From G963678445 sp963678445 (GTDB taxonomy: Bacteria > Hydrogenedentota > Hydrogenedentia > Hydrogenedentales > G963678445), in assembly GCA_963678445.1 (NCBI GenBank), contig OY782877.1:3162001-3226000 (forward strand): a stretch of 64,000 nt of DNA. Reading direction: 5' to 3'. A program made the translations under genes and the position numbers. Of this stretch, positions 1 to 8,994 are shown piece by piece; position 1 is the stretch's first letter; each line of letters opens with the position of its first letter. A model generated the notes under the pieces. That model had not been told where the DNA came from, did not search any database, and saw only the letters and a program-made list of their open reading frames with translations.

Positions 1-56
1 GTGCGGATCATTACAGTATTGCAAGTAGCGCTGGTCACAAGGCCAGATTTAAATAG
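1..56 (+). CDS. Possible 3' end of an upstream gene (partial)
   Basis: One frame is open from the window edge and stops at TAG 54-56, giving about 17 residues ending HKARFK. It stops 15 bases before the murC start, as an upstream dcw gene such as murG would, but the tail is too short to identify. Another frame is also open here to base 84, so this may not be the real one. Confidence 0.25.
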   Translation, partial: ADHYSIASSAGHKARFK

Positions 57-71
57 CACGAGGAGGATGCG

Positions 72-1505
72 GTGTACGGGGTAAAGCGGAAGGTACATTT
101 TGTAGGGGTTGGCGGTATTGGGATGAGTGGTTTGGCGGAAATCCTGCTCAATTTGGGGTATGAGGTTTCCGGCTCGGATTTACAAGCATCGGATATAACG
201 CGTCGTTTGGCTGCGTATGGCTTGCAATTTTATGAGGGACACGCCGCGAAGCATGTGGGGGAGGCGGCGATTGTGGTGATTTCAGCAGCGGTGCCGGAGG
301 AGAATGAGGAGGTGCAGGCGGCGCGGCGACGCGGGATCCCCGTGATTCATCGTAGTGATTTGTTGGCGGATCTGATGCGGCTAAAGCCACATGCAGTGGC
401 GGTGGGGGGTACGCATGGGAAAACGACAACGACGTCAATGATTAGTGCGTTTTTGGACTTGGCGAATATCGGAGCGACAAGTATTATTGGCGGTATCCTG
501 CATCGCAGTGGTACGAATGCGCGTTGGGGCACGGGGGATTATCTGGTGGCGGAGGCGGATGAGCATGATGGTTCGTTTTTACGATTGCATCCGACGGTGG
601 CGGTGGTGACGAATATAGATGCGGAGCATTTGGAGTATTACGGTACGATAGATCGTATCCAGCAAGCCTTTGTAGATTTTTGTAATGGGGTGCCGTTTTA
701 TGGCTATTCCATCGTATGTGCGGATGATCCCAATACGCGGGCAATATTGGAGCAGGTGGAGAGTGTCTGTCTGACGTATGGCCTGGAGTTTGGCGCGTCG
801 TTGCAGGGGGTGAATGTGGAGTTGGCCGCTTTTGATGAGACGAAATCGAAGGCGGAGCAGTTGGCAGCGTTACACACGCGTTTTGAGGTGATTTGTAATG
901 ATGCACGGCTATGTCCCACGGGGTCGTTGGGCAAGATAGAGATCAATGCGGTGGGATTGCACAATGTGCGTAATGCGTTGGCGGCGTGTGCAGTGGGGCT
1001 GTGTCTCGGTATGCGTTTTGGGGTAATTGCGGAGGGCTTGAAACTCTTTGATGGCGTGCGGCGGCGTCTGCAAGTCTGTGGTGAGTGCGAGGGTGTGGTG
1101 GTGGTGGAGGATTATGCGCATCATCCTACCGAGATTCAAAGCACGTTGGAGGCGGTACGTTGGGTAGCGCCGGAGCGTTTGATAGTCGTGTTTCAACCGC
1201 ATTTGTACAGTCGTACGAAGTTTTTCTATAAAGAGTTCGCAGCTGTCTTGTCGAAGGCGGACAGGGCGATTGTGACGGATATCTATCCGTCGCGCGAGGC
1301 GCCGATGCCGGGGGTGGATGCGAGTATGATTGTGGATGAGGCGAGGGAGCAGGGGGCGACGCAGGTAGAGTTGATTAAGGATATGAATAGCCTTCCGGCT
1401 CGCTTGGCGCCGGATTTGCAGGCAGGAGATATGGTGTTGGTGCTGGGCGCGGGGAATATTAATCAGGTAGGGGCAGCATTGCTTGGGGCCTTGGAGAGGC
1501 GGTAA
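72..1505 (+). CDS. murC: UDP-N-acetylmuramate--L-alanine ligase (MurC)
   Basis: Cytoplasmic Mur ligase that adds L-alanine to UDP-MurNAc with ATP, the first step in building the peptidoglycan stem peptide. The N-terminal nucleotide fold has GVGGIGMSG at residues 12-20. The ATP loop GGTHGKTTTT lies at 112-121, followed by the Mur central domain with EADEHDGSF and the C-terminal domain with EDYAHHPTEI. At 477 residues it has normal family length. The GTG start at 72 sits 5 bases after a strong AGGAGG (61-66). It is joined to ftsQ by a TAATG overlap, without the murB or ddl genes often found between them. Identification is secure. Confidence 0.95.
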   Translation: MYGVKRKVHFVGVGGIGMSGLAEILLNLGYEVSGSDLQASDITRRLAAYGLQFYEGHAAKHVGEAAIVVISAAVPEENEEVQAARRRGIPVIHRSDLLADLMRLKPHAVAVGGTHGKTTTTSMISAFLDLANIGATSIIGGILHRSGTNARWGTGDYLVAEADEHDGSFLRLHPTVAVVTNIDAEHLEYYGTIDRIQQAFVDFCNGVPFYGYSIVCADDPNTRAILEQVESVCLTYGLEFGASLQGVNVELAAFDETKSKAEQLAALHTRFEVICNDARLCPTGSLGKIEINAVGLHNVRNALAACAVGLCLGMRFGVIAEGLKLFDGVRRRLQVCGECEGVVVVEDYAHHPTEIQSTLEAVRWVAPERLIVVFQPHLYSRTKFFYKEFAAVLSKADRAIVTDIYPSREAPMPGVDASMIVDEAREQGATQVELIKDMNSLPARLAPDLQAGDMVLVLGAGNINQVGAALLGALERR

Positions 1506-2329
1506 TGGCTCGTACACAGAAAAAGACGGCAAAAAAAGCACCGTCGAAACGTCCGGTGGTGCGTACGCGTGCTCGACCGAAAGAGCGGCGAAATTTTTCG
1601 TATTTTTTCTTGTGCCTGTTTGTCGTGGCGGTGCTGGTAGGGGGAGCCGCCTACGGTGGCTATCACTTCAACCGTTATGTGCGGGAATCGGAACGTTTTC
1701 TGGTGAAGCATGTGCGGGTAGAGGGGGCGAATGTCTTGCGTGAGGAGGGGGTGTTGGCGGTGGCTGCGGTGACGAGCACGGACAATGTATGGTTGTTGGA
1801 TGTGCCACGTATTGAGGAACGTATCGCGGCGATTCCGTATGTGCGATGTTGTCGGGTGCTTCGGATTTATCCGGATACGGTCGTGATTCGTTTGACGGAA
1901 CGGGTAGCGTATGCGGTATTGCATGCGAATAACCATTGTTATGAGGTGGATGATGAGGGGGTGGTTTTGCGTGAGGTGAATGCATTGGCGCCTACCTCGC
2001 TGCCGATGATTACGAACGTGCCGGAATTGGGGGTGGTTTCGTCGGGGCAGCATCTGGATTCGGAAGCTCTGAAGCGGGCAATGGCGGTGTGGCGCATGTT
2101 TTCAGCAACTCCAATGGCGGAGTCGGTCACGTTGTCGGAGTTGTCGGCGGGGGATAAAAATGAGATTGTGATGTTCTTGGATGAGGTGCCGTGCAAGATT
2201 CTTTGGGGTCGCTATGATTTTGGAAAGCAGGCGGGCAAGCTGAATGTGCTTTGGGATACGTTGCAGGGTGAAATCCCGTATCGTTCGTATATTGACCTTC
2301 GTTTTGATGGCGATATCGTGTGCAAATAG
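1505..2329 (+). CDS. ftsQ: FtsQ-like cell division protein (POTRA domain)
   Basis: Probable divisome protein of the inner membrane. It has a Lys/Arg-rich cytoplasmic N-terminus (1-35), one membrane helix at about 36-56, and a periplasmic POTRA domain starting at FLVKHVRVEGANVL (about 65-135), where KHVRVEGA resembles the usual FtsQ strand. An FtsQ-like beta domain follows to residue 274. ATG overlaps the murC stop by one base (TAATG), so the two are translationally coupled. The dcw-cluster position supports the call, because FtsQ sequences are poorly conserved. Cluster members normally found next (ftsA, ftsZ) do not follow. Confidence 0.85.
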   Translation: MARTQKKTAKKAPSKRPVVRTRARPKERRNFSYFFLCLFVVAVLVGGAAYGGYHFNRYVRESERFLVKHVRVEGANVLREEGVLAVAAVTSTDNVWLLDVPRIEERIAAIPYVRCCRVLRIYPDTVVIRLTERVAYAVLHANNHCYEVDDEGVVLREVNALAPTSLPMITNVPELGVVSSGQHLDSEALKRAMAVWRMFSATPMAESVTLSELSAGDKNEIVMFLDEVPCKILWGRYDFGKQAGKLNVLWDTLQGEIPYRSYIDLRFDGDIVCK

Positions 2330-2361
2330 GGATGCGGGAGTTATAGACGCGGGAGGCTGGT

Positions 2362-3417
2362 ATGAATAAGACATTAAAGGTGGGTGTGATTGGTGTGGGC
2401 GGTATTGCCGATACGCATTTCCCGGGTTGGCGGGAGAGTCCGCATGCGGAGGTGATTGCCTTGGCGGATGTGGATGGCGCAGTGTTGCAGGCAAAAGGGG
2501 CGGAGCAGCAGGTGGAGGTGTTGTATGAAGACCCGGAGCAGCTTATTCGTAATGCGGATCTGGACATTGTCGACATCTGCACGCCCAATGCCTATCATGC
2601 GCCGCTTGCGATTGCCGCGTTGGAGGCGGGGAAGCATGTTTTGTGTGAGAAGCCGCTTGCGCCAACGCCCAAGGAGATCAAACAGATGATCGCGGCGCGG
2701 GATCAAAGTGGGAAGATGTTGATGACGGCGCAGCATTTCCGTTTTGATGATCGCGCAAAGGCGATGAAGTCGGTGATTGATCAAGGAACGTTGGGCGAGA
2801 TATATCATGCGCGCAGCTGGATGTTGCGTCGCAGTGGTGCGCCGACTCGGCCAGGTTTTATACAGAAGAAACATAGTGGTGGCGGGGCCTGTATTGATAT
2901 TGGGGTGCATATTCTGGATTTGACGTTGTGGATGATGGGCAATCCGCGTCCGGTTACCGTGTCGGGAATTACGCAGGACAAGTTGGCCAAGCAGCCGGGG
3001 GCGTTTAGCGATTGGGGAACGCCGATTCCCAATCATTGGGATGTGGAGGAGTTTGCAGCGGCGATGGTGCGATTTGAAACGGGGGCGACGTTAATGCTGG
3101 AGGTGAGTTGGTTGTTGCATCACAAGACGGAGGGGGAGGATATGCAGATGTGGCTGTATGGGGATAAGGGGGGCGCGCATTGGCCTTCGGATGCAGTGTA
3201 CACGACGGATAATGCTCTGCAACGCCATTTTGACAGCAAGGTTCTGCCGCGTGAGGGTAGGGAGCCGCATGCGGCGGAATGTATGGCATTTGCAGAAGCG
3301 ATTGTGCAGGGTAAGCGTTCTCCAGTGCCTGCGGAACAGTCGCTGGATGTATTGGCTATTCTGGATGGCATTTATCGGAGTAGTAAAACAGGGCGCGAGG
3401 TGCAGCTTTCGTATTGA
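2362..3417 (+). CDS. Gfo/Idh/MocA family NAD(P)-dependent oxidoreductase
   Basis: Soluble dehydrogenase of the glucose-fructose oxidoreductase / inositol dehydrogenase family. The N-terminal Rossmann fold carries GVGGIADTHF (about 10-19) and the family motif CEKPLAPTPKE (about 95-105), whose Lys is the usual catalytic residue. The C-terminal alpha/beta domain includes GGGACIDIGVHILDL, the common GG..D.G.H signature. There is no signal peptide. Its substrate, probably a sugar or inositol derivative, cannot be read from the sequence. It follows ftsQ by 32 bases with an own ribosome site (GGGAGG), so it may be cotranscribed although unrelated to division. Confidence 0.9.
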   Translation: MNKTLKVGVIGVGGIADTHFPGWRESPHAEVIALADVDGAVLQAKGAEQQVEVLYEDPEQLIRNADLDIVDICTPNAYHAPLAIAALEAGKHVLCEKPLAPTPKEIKQMIAARDQSGKMLMTAQHFRFDDRAKAMKSVIDQGTLGEIYHARSWMLRRSGAPTRPGFIQKKHSGGGACIDIGVHILDLTLWMMGNPRPVTVSGITQDKLAKQPGAFSDWGTPIPNHWDVEEFAAAMVRFETGATLMLEVSWLLHHKTEGEDMQMWLYGDKGGAHWPSDAVYTTDNALQRHFDSKVLPREGREPHAAECMAFAEAIVQGKRSPVPAEQSLDVLAILDGIYRSSKTGREVQLSY

Positions 3418-3458
3418 GCGCTTCCGTAGCGTCGACAGGCAGAAATAAGACAAACTTT

Positions 3459-3496
3459 TTCCCCCGTTCCTGCGAGCCATCGTGGGAACGGGGGAA
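3459..3496. terminator. Convergent hairpin, probable terminator
   Basis: Arms TTCCCCCGTTCC (3459-3470) and GGAACGGGGGAA (3485-3496) form a perfect 12-bp stem with a 14-base loop. It lies between the convergent oxidoreductase gene and the C45 hydrolase gene. T-tracts are short, so strength is uncertain. Confidence 0.5.
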
Positions 3497-3520
3497 TTTC
3501 AGTAATCCGTTATTTAAAGG

Positions 3521-4870
3521 CTATTTGAACCAGGGGCTAAGATCGATCTTTGTAAAGTTGCGATCGAGTGCGGTGCCGGGGGGATTGTTACTGGCGTGGG
3601 CAATGTAGGCGGTCTGTTTTTTGGGATCGAAAACCCAGGCGTGTAAGGTGATTTTGCAGTAGACGGGGCCGTTGGCGAGTATCTGGAGAGCACGCTGAAC
3701 GTCGATCGCTCCTTCTTCCTTCTGGATTTCTTTGCCAAGATAATCGTAGCGCTGATAGGTGTCCTGTAATTTAAAGAAGGGTAGCATTGCTTTAAGCTCT
3801 TCCCAGTCCTTTACATGGAGGCCGATTTTGGGGCCGTAGGCGAGGGCCAAATCAAGCAACATGTCTTTGTTTGCAGGATGGTTGGTGCGGCGCACGGCAT
3901 CCTCTAAGGGGTAGTGCAGGGTTTCACTGTTTTCCTTGGGGTCCATGGGACCGTATACGATACAATTTTTACAATCGGTTTCGAGTACACGGGCCGTGGG
4001 GATACGGCTGTCGCCGATGAGGAAGTTCCACCCGGTGGTTCGGGGCGTGGTTTGAATGATGTTGACGGCCTGTTCCAGAGTGTCTTGCTCCAGGACGCGG
4101 CGCAGCATCAGCAACATAGGCATGCCGTCGAAGGTGACATTGGGAGTGCGTAGTGTCATTTCACCTACGGTCAGGCCTGTGGCGCTCATACCGCTCACAC
4201 TTCCGATAGCCCCCGCCCAGCCAACCATCATGAAGGGGTGTTTTCCGGTGGGGCGCCAGATAAAGGTGACTGCGTCATCCTGAGCGCCGCCTTGTATATC
4301 CCAATCCAGATTGCGGCCATGCAGCAGGCGTCCGTCGGTGGTCCATTTTCCCCAACAGGCGAAATTGGTGCATTCGGGAGGAGAATTGGGTTCGAAATGG
4401 AGAATTTCAGCCTCCGTTACTCCAAGACGAACATCTTCATAGTTTAGATCTTCGATTCCCGCTGCTCTGAGACCCTTTACGATTCCTTTCATCTCGGTAA
4501 CGTATTCAGGGGGGAAGAACTTTTCCATCCGTTCCGATTGTTGCATCACATATTCGTAGGTATAGCCCCGCTCCCACAGGGACTTTTTAACGTAGCCCTC
4601 TGTGAGCACATGTTTGATTTTTTTTGCCAGCAGTCGACCATGCTGAAATCCCATTTCTTCGGGGCTGCCTTCCATAACACATACCAAATGCTCGCCTATT
4701 TGATACAGCTTCCCAGCTCCTTCGGTGTCCAGCAAGGTGCTCTTGGGGTTTTCAATGATAGGCGGCGTGCGTAGTTGGGCTTCTGGAGCCGCCATAGCCG
4801 GTGTGCAGGCAAGCGATATAGTGAGTAGCAGGGCGGTAAGCCCCAGCAAGGAACGGTACGTAACGCGCAT
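3521..4870 (-). CDS. Secreted C45-family autoproteolytic acyltransferase/hydrolase
   Basis: Ntn-hydrolase related to acyl-CoA:6-APA acyltransferase and choloylglycine-type amidases. Members cleave themselves so that an internal Cys becomes the N-terminal nucleophile; here the candidate is Cys in TNFACWGKW, followed by GRNLDWD, the family's Arg/Asp motif. The chosen start at 4870 gives a signal peptide (hydrophobic LLGLTALLLTISLA, then AMAAPEA) and has AGAGGA 8 bases upstream. The frame stays open a further 25 codons upstream, but that stretch is not signal-like. The protein is exported, about 449 residues. Substrate unknown: amide or peptide-type bonds are likely. A copy of the interspersed repeat lies just upstream of the gene. 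Confidence 0.8.
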   Translation of the reverse strand: MRVTYRSLLGLTALLLTISLACTPAMAAPEAQLRTPPIIENPKSTLLDTEGAGKLYQIGEHLVCVMEGSPEEMGFQHGRLLAKKIKHVLTEGYVKKSLWERGYTYEYVMQQSERMEKFFPPEYVTEMKGIVKGLRAAGIEDLNYEDVRLGVTEAEILHFEPNSPPECTNFACWGKWTTDGRLLHGRNLDWDIQGGAQDDAVTFIWRPTGKHPFMMVGWAGAIGSVSGMSATGLTVGEMTLRTPNVTFDGMPMLLMLRRVLEQDTLEQAVNIIQTTPRTTGWNFLIGDSRIPTARVLETDCKNCIVYGPMDPKENSETLHYPLEDAVRRTNHPANKDMLLDLALAYGPKIGLHVKDWEELKAMLPFFKLQDTYQRYDYLGKEIQKEEGAIDVQRALQILANGPVYCKITLHAWVFDPKKQTAYIAHASNNPPGTALDRNFTKIDLSPWFK

Positions 4871-4927
4871 AGATTTATTCCTCTGTATTTTACTTTTTTG
4901 TTCCTTGGATATCTTTTTAGCAACCTG

Positions 4928-5020
4928 AATCTGAAAAGATATCATAAAAAACGAATTTTTTACTGTGGGCCGGGATGGTAAGGGCCATACCTACTGCTTG
5001 CGGTCTCTGGACCGCTTTGC
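4928..5020 (+). repeat. Interspersed hairpin repeat, copy A
   Basis: Matches the family consensus: CTGAAAAGATATCATAAAAA, then an AT-rich block, GGGATGGTAAGGGCCATA, and the terminal hairpin GCGGTC-TCTG-GACCGC at 5000-5015. The stem differs from the usual GTGGTC/GACCAC by a paired T:A to C:G change. It lies upstream of the minus-strand C45 gene. The rest of the 4871-5322 gap is AT-rich and otherwise holds only the Rrf2 promoter. Confidence 0.8.
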
Positions 5021-5260
5021 TGGTATTTATGTGGACCGTTTCGCATTGTTCTTGGTTTCATGCAGTAAAACGGTAGTTTTTGACAGTTTTTTTATGGCGG
5101 GGCAGTAAGCGCAGTTTTTTTGCTCCATTGTTTCTAAAATTCCGCGTTTTTTTCGCGTTTTATTGCTTCTTTTAAGGTGTGTTTTTAGTTAAATTAAATA
5201 AATTCAATTATTTTGAGAGATTGTAATGCGCGTATATTCGGCATATCCTTGATAAACCTC

Positions 5261-5289
5261 TTGACATTTTCGAGGATGCTTCTTACAAT
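5261..5289 (+). promoter_or_regulatory. Sigma-70-type promoter of the Rrf2 gene
   Basis: TTGACA (5261-5266) and TACAAT (5284-5289) are separated by 17 bp, close to the ideal consensus, and lie 34 bases upstream of the Rrf2-family ATG. Confidence 0.8.
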
Positions 5290-5298
5290 GTTGATAAA

Positions 5299-5314
5299 TC
5301 GAATAGAGATTCGA
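5299..5314. promoter_or_regulatory. Palindromic operator, probably autoregulatory Rrf2 site
   Basis: TCGAAT-AGAG-ATTCGA is a perfect inverted repeat 10 bases after the -10 box, at the expected transcription start. Rrf2 proteins commonly repress their own gene from such a position. That Rrf2 binds here is inference. Confidence 0.55.
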
Positions 5315-5322
5315 GGTGGGTT

Positions 5323-5748
5323 ATGCTAATAACGCAAAAATGTCAATACGCATTGCGGGCGGTGTTTGAATTAGCGCAGCATACCGATTCAATTCCGGTA
5401 AAAACCCGCATGATTGCCGAGGCACAGTCGATACCGCCTCGCTTTCTGGAGAACATTTTAGGACAGCTTCGCCGGGATGGCATTGTTTTGTCACGACGCG
5501 GTCGAGAAGGGGGACATGTCCTGTTGAAGTCGCCAGCGCAATTGACAGTGGGTGAAGTTGTGCGCAGTATTCATCCCGCTGCGGTTATTGCCAATTGTGC
5601 GCATTTGACGGAGGGTCAATGCCCGCTTGTGGCAGAGCAGATTTTTGAATCGCTTTGGGAACAAGCCGCCCAAGCGCTTTGGGAGGTGTTGGACCATACG
5701 ACTTTTGCGGATTTGCTGGGACGAGGACAATCAGAAGGAGATGTGTGA
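5323..5748 (+). CDS. Rrf2-family transcriptional regulator
   Basis: DNA-binding regulator of 141 residues. The N-terminal winged helix-turn-helix (about 1-60) contains KTRMIAEAQSIPPRFLENIL, the Rrf2 recognition region, and wing RRGREGGHVLLKSP. Cysteines in ANCAHLTEGQCPL (about 90-103) fall where IscR/NsrR-type proteins hold an Fe-S cluster, but only two are seen rather than three, so cluster binding is uncertain. It is transcribed from the strong promoter at 5261 and probably controls itself through the palindrome at 5299. A CheW gene follows after 83 bases. The signal it senses cannot be told. Confidence 0.85.
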   Translation: MLITQKCQYALRAVFELAQHTDSIPVKTRMIAEAQSIPPRFLENILGQLRRDGIVLSRRGREGGHVLLKSPAQLTVGEVVRSIHPAAVIANCAHLTEGQCPLVAEQIFESLWEQAAQALWEVLDHTTFADLLGRGQSEGDV

Positions 5749-5831
5749 CGACAAGCTGTCGCCGGTAAGGTTTACATGGTTTAAGGGCGGTTTTTTTTTG
5801 AATTTGTAGGTGGAAGGAAAGACCAAGATTT

Positions 5832-6347
5832 ATGGGTGGGTCATCATCGGTGACAGAGTCGCCTGAGCGACATACTGAGGAATCGCTCTCGTCGTTGGCG
5901 GGGAAGTATCTTTCGTTTGTATTAAAGAAAGAGCACTATGGTATTCCGATATTACGCATTCAAGAAATATTTGGTATGTTGCCGATTACCCGTATGCCCA
6001 ATACACCGTCGTATATTAGGGGGGTCATTAATTTGCGAGGGCGGGTGATTCCGGTGGTGGATATTGGTGAAAAGCTGGGAATGTCGTGTAGTGAGGTGAC
6101 GTTTCGTAGCTGCATTATTGTTGTGCAGGTTCAATTGAAAGATTTGATCGCCACGATGGGAATCATTGTAGATGAGGTTTCTGAGGTGGTCGAGATTAAG
6201 GAGGAGCAGTTGGAGGCGCCACCCAATACGGAACGGAGTCTGGACGCTAAAAATATTTTAGCTATGGGGAAGTTGGCGCAGTGCGTCATCATTCTATTGG
6301 ATATTGATACGCTGTTAGCCGTGTCAGATTTTTCGAAAGGGGTCTAG
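5832..6347 (+). CDS. cheW: CheW-like chemotaxis coupling protein
   Basis: Cytoplasmic adaptor that links chemoreceptors to the kinase CheA. After a polar N-terminus (1-25), the CheW fold runs from KYLSFVLKKEHYGIPI to ILLDIDTLLAVSDF. It includes the diagnostic LRIQEIFGMLPITRMPNTPSYIRGVINLRGRVIPVVDI region in two adjoining motifs (IPILRIQEI and GVINLRGRVIPVVD). At 171 residues it is typical. It precedes the chemoreceptor gene by 190 bases. No CheA, CheY, CheR or CheB gene is in this window, so the pair must signal to a kinase encoded elsewhere. Confidence 0.92.
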   Translation: MGGSSSVTESPERHTEESLSSLAGKYLSFVLKKEHYGIPILRIQEIFGMLPITRMPNTPSYIRGVINLRGRVIPVVDIGEKLGMSCSEVTFRSCIIVVQVQLKDLIATMGIIVDEVSEVVEIKEEQLEAPPNTERSLDAKNILAMGKLAQCVIILLDIDTLLAVSDFSKGV

Positions 6348-6539
6348 GAAAAACGTTGTCGGGTAGGGGTCGACTAGTTTTTTTATCCCTGACAGTCAGA
6401 TAGTTTTTTGGAGATAGTTTATCCTTGGTGTGACAAAGCTCTGTGTAAATATCTATAAGCAGGGAGCTTTAAAATAGGATATATCGCAAACGCGTATTTT
6501 TTTAAGTCGAAGTGTAGTAATTTGGAGGGAGATAGCGCC

Positions 6540-8858
6540 ATGTTTAAAAATATGAAACTGGGCACCAAGATTTTTGGGGGATTTAGCATTGTTCTAATTT
6601 TGCTTGCCCTCATTGCATTGGTCGGGTACAACAGCCTGCAAAGCGTAGTAGATCGGGTCGGAAAAAGTGTTGATGTCAATAATATGGCAAAAGACATGCT
6701 GGAGGCGCGCGTCCAGGAAAAGAATTTCATCATACGAAACGATGATGAGGCTATAACTAAGCTTGGGGGAATTGTGGAGGAGATGAAGGAACAAATCGCA
6801 ATCACCAAGGAAAAATTCAATGATTCCCTGAATAAGGGGCAGATGGATGATGTGCGGGCGCAGGTGGATAAGTATGCGGCTTCGTTTGCGAAATACAAAA
6901 AAATGGCAGACCAAAAGATTGCCGCACAAGACGTGATGCGCAAAGCTGCTGCGGATGCCATGAAGGTTTTGGAAGGGATTCGTCAGGATCAAAAAGCACG
7001 TCTTATGGAAGAACGCGAACAGGCGAAAGAATTTGTTGCCGCAAAGCTGGCAAACGCTGATGATGTGGATCGGCTGCTGAAATGGATTCTGGAGGCGCGT
7101 GCAATAAGAATACAGCTTCAACAGACAAAGGATGGCGATCTTCTCAAGGAGTGGGAAGTGTTGAATGACAGGCTCCTGGATTTGGCGGGGCAGCTTCGCA
7201 AACGTTTGACTGAACCGTCGGATGTGGAAATCACGGATAACCTTGTTGCTTCATATTCGGAGTATCGCAACCTGGTGCTGGAGTACTTGAAAACAGGGGA
7301 GGCCACCTTAACGCCTAAAATCATGAAAGCGGGAACGGATTCCATGGCGTATATGGATGCCATCTGGAAAACGCAGCGTGACCAGTTGCAATCGGCGCAA
7401 ACCGAACAGGAACGCTCGTTCATGGAGCGGCTCGCAAAAGCGGATGATTCGAATCGAATGATTAAGTGGTTCTTGAATGTGCGTAAGAATGAAAAGAACA
7501 TAATTATCTTAAAGGATATGCAGTATATGGCGGAGTTGGAGGGGGATTTGAAGAGTATCAAGGAGTTGGGTGAAAACCTGATTTCGAGGTTCACGGTAGC
7601 AAGGGACGTTGCACAATTGGAAAGCACGTTGGCGCAGGTGGCGAAGTATCAAGACACCTTTATGGAATATATCAATCTTACGAAGGAGCAGGATAAGGCG
7701 GAAACCGATATGGTGGTGGCGGCGCGGGAAGCGCAGCAGGTATGTATGGATGCGCGGGCTGACCAGAAGAACAAGATGGATTCGGAAATTACGAATGCGA
7801 ATATGATGTCGTTGGTTGCCAGTTTGCTGGCCATTGGCTTGGGCATTCTATTGGCGTGGTTCATCACCCGCGGTATCACGAAACCGTTGAACCGGGTGAT
7901 TGAAGGAATGAGCCAGGGCTCTGAGCAAGTGAGTGCAGCCTCGGGGCAGGTGGCACAGTCGAGTCAGCAGATGGCGGAGGGCGCCAGTGAACAAGCCTCG
8001 AGTATTGAAGAAATATCAGCCTCGTTGGAAGAAATTACCAGCATGACGCGACAGAATGCGGAAAATGCAAATCAGGCCAATACCCTCTCACAGAATTCAG
8101 GAGAGATAATCAACCATGGTGCAGATGCGATGAAACAAATGTCGGAGGCCATTGATGATATCAAGCGTTCTTCGGATGAGACGGCGAAGATCGTGAAGAC
8201 AATTGATGAGGTGGCCTTCCAGACGAATCTGTTAGCACTGAATGCGGCGGTAGAGGCTGCGCGTGCAGGCGACGCGGGTAAGGGATTTGCTGTAGTTGCT
8301 GAAGAAGTTCGTAATTTGGCGCAGCGCAGTGCAGAAGCGGCAAAGAATACGGCACAGCTGATTGAGGAGTCGCAGCAGAATGCGGATCGCGGCGTTGAGG
8401 TCACCGGTGAAGTAGCGAAGGCGCTGGAAGATATCCAGGAAAGTGCTTCTAAGGTGGCTGCACTCGTGGGTGAGATCACCTCAGCGAGTAATGAACAGGC
8501 GCAGGGGATTGATCAAATCAATACGGCGATGGCGCAAATGGATCAGGTGACTCAGAGTAATGCAGCGAATTCGGAAGAATCTGCTTCGGCGAGTGAGGAA
8601 TTGTCGGCGCAGGCCGCGGAATTGAATCAGATGGTGGATGAGCTCCGCATGATTGTGGGGGGCGGCCAAGCGAACGGACGTGCGATAGTTTCGCATGCTT
8701 CGGGGACGATTTCACATGCAGCGCATATGCACGGGGGGGGCGAACGACGCAGAACGCATATTCCGGGTTTGTCGAATTCGAGCAGGGGGAGTTCTCAGGC
8801 AGTAGTTAAGCCGGAGCAGGTGATTCCATTGAATGACGATGATTTGAAAGATTTCTAA
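6540..8858 (+). CDS. Methyl-accepting chemotaxis protein
   Basis: Inner-membrane chemoreceptor, 772 residues from the ATG at 6540, which has GGAGGGA 10 bases upstream. TM1 is at about 10-32. A long helical periplasmic domain (about 33-420) contains repeated [10 protein letters not shown] and [14 protein letters not shown] stretches, suggesting two helical bundles. TM2 is at about 422-442. The cytoplasmic region goes almost straight from TM2 ([16 protein letters not shown]) into a Gln/Ser-rich coiled coil, so a full HAMP domain appears to be missing. The signalling tip [20 protein letters not shown] is intact at about 556-576. The tail ends [12 protein letters not shown], an acidic end that may be an adaptor-enzyme tether (inference). 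Ligand unknown. Confidence 0.93.
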   Translation: MFKNMKLGTKIFGGFSIVLILLALIALVGYNSLQSVVDRVGKSVDVNNMAKDMLEARVQEKNFIIRNDDEAITKLGGIVEEMKEQIAITKEKFNDSLNKGQMDDVRAQVDKYAASFAKYKKMADQKIAAQDVMRKAAADAMKVLEGIRQDQKARLMEEREQAKEFVAAKLANADDVDRLLKWILEARAIRIQLQQTKDGDLLKEWEVLNDRLLDLAGQLRKRLTEPSDVEITDNLVASYSEYRNLVLEYLKTGEATLTPKIMKAGTDSMAYMDAIWKTQRDQLQSAQTEQERSFMERLAKADDSNRMIKWFLNVRKNEKNIIILKDMQYMAELEGDLKSIKELGENLISRFTVARDVAQLESTLAQVAKYQDTFMEYINLTKEQDKAETDMVVAAREAQQVCMDARADQKNKMDSEITNANMMSLVASLLAIGLGILLAWFITRGITKPLNRVIEGMSQGSEQVSAASGQVAQSSQQMAEGASEQASSIEEISASLEEITSMTRQNAENANQANTLSQNSGEIINHGADAMKQMSEAIDDIKRSSDETAKIVKTIDEVAFQTNLLALNAAVEAARAGDAGKGFAVVAEEVRNLAQRSAEAAKNTAQLIEESQQNADRGVEVTGEVAKALEDIQESASKVAALVGEITSASNEQAQGIDQINTAMAQMDQVTQSNAANSEESASASEELSAQAAELNQMVDELRMIVGGGQANGRAIVSHASGTISHAAHMHGGGERRRTHIPGLSNSSRGSSQAVVKPEQVIPLNDDDLKDF

Positions 8859-8863
8859 TGGGC

Positions 8864-8883
8864 TTGAGGGCGTGTGCCCTCGA
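8864..8883 (+). terminator. Hairpin after the chemoreceptor gene
   Basis: GAGGGC-GTGT-GCCCTC forms a tight hairpin 6 bases after the stop. No T-tract follows, so it may stabilise the mRNA end rather than terminate. Confidence 0.3.
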
Positions 8884-8994
8884 ACCATTACAGAAAATTA
8901 CTTTCAGACTGGAGACGTTAGAATGGGAGGGGAGCGGTGTCGGAATTTTTTATGCACCGCTTCCCTTTGTTTATAGCTGGGAGAGGGATTGGTT

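Noticed and set aside
5749..5761. CGACA-AGC-TGTCG hairpin after the Rrf2 gene as a terminator
   Set aside because: The nearest T-run is almost 30 bases away, so termination cannot be claimed.
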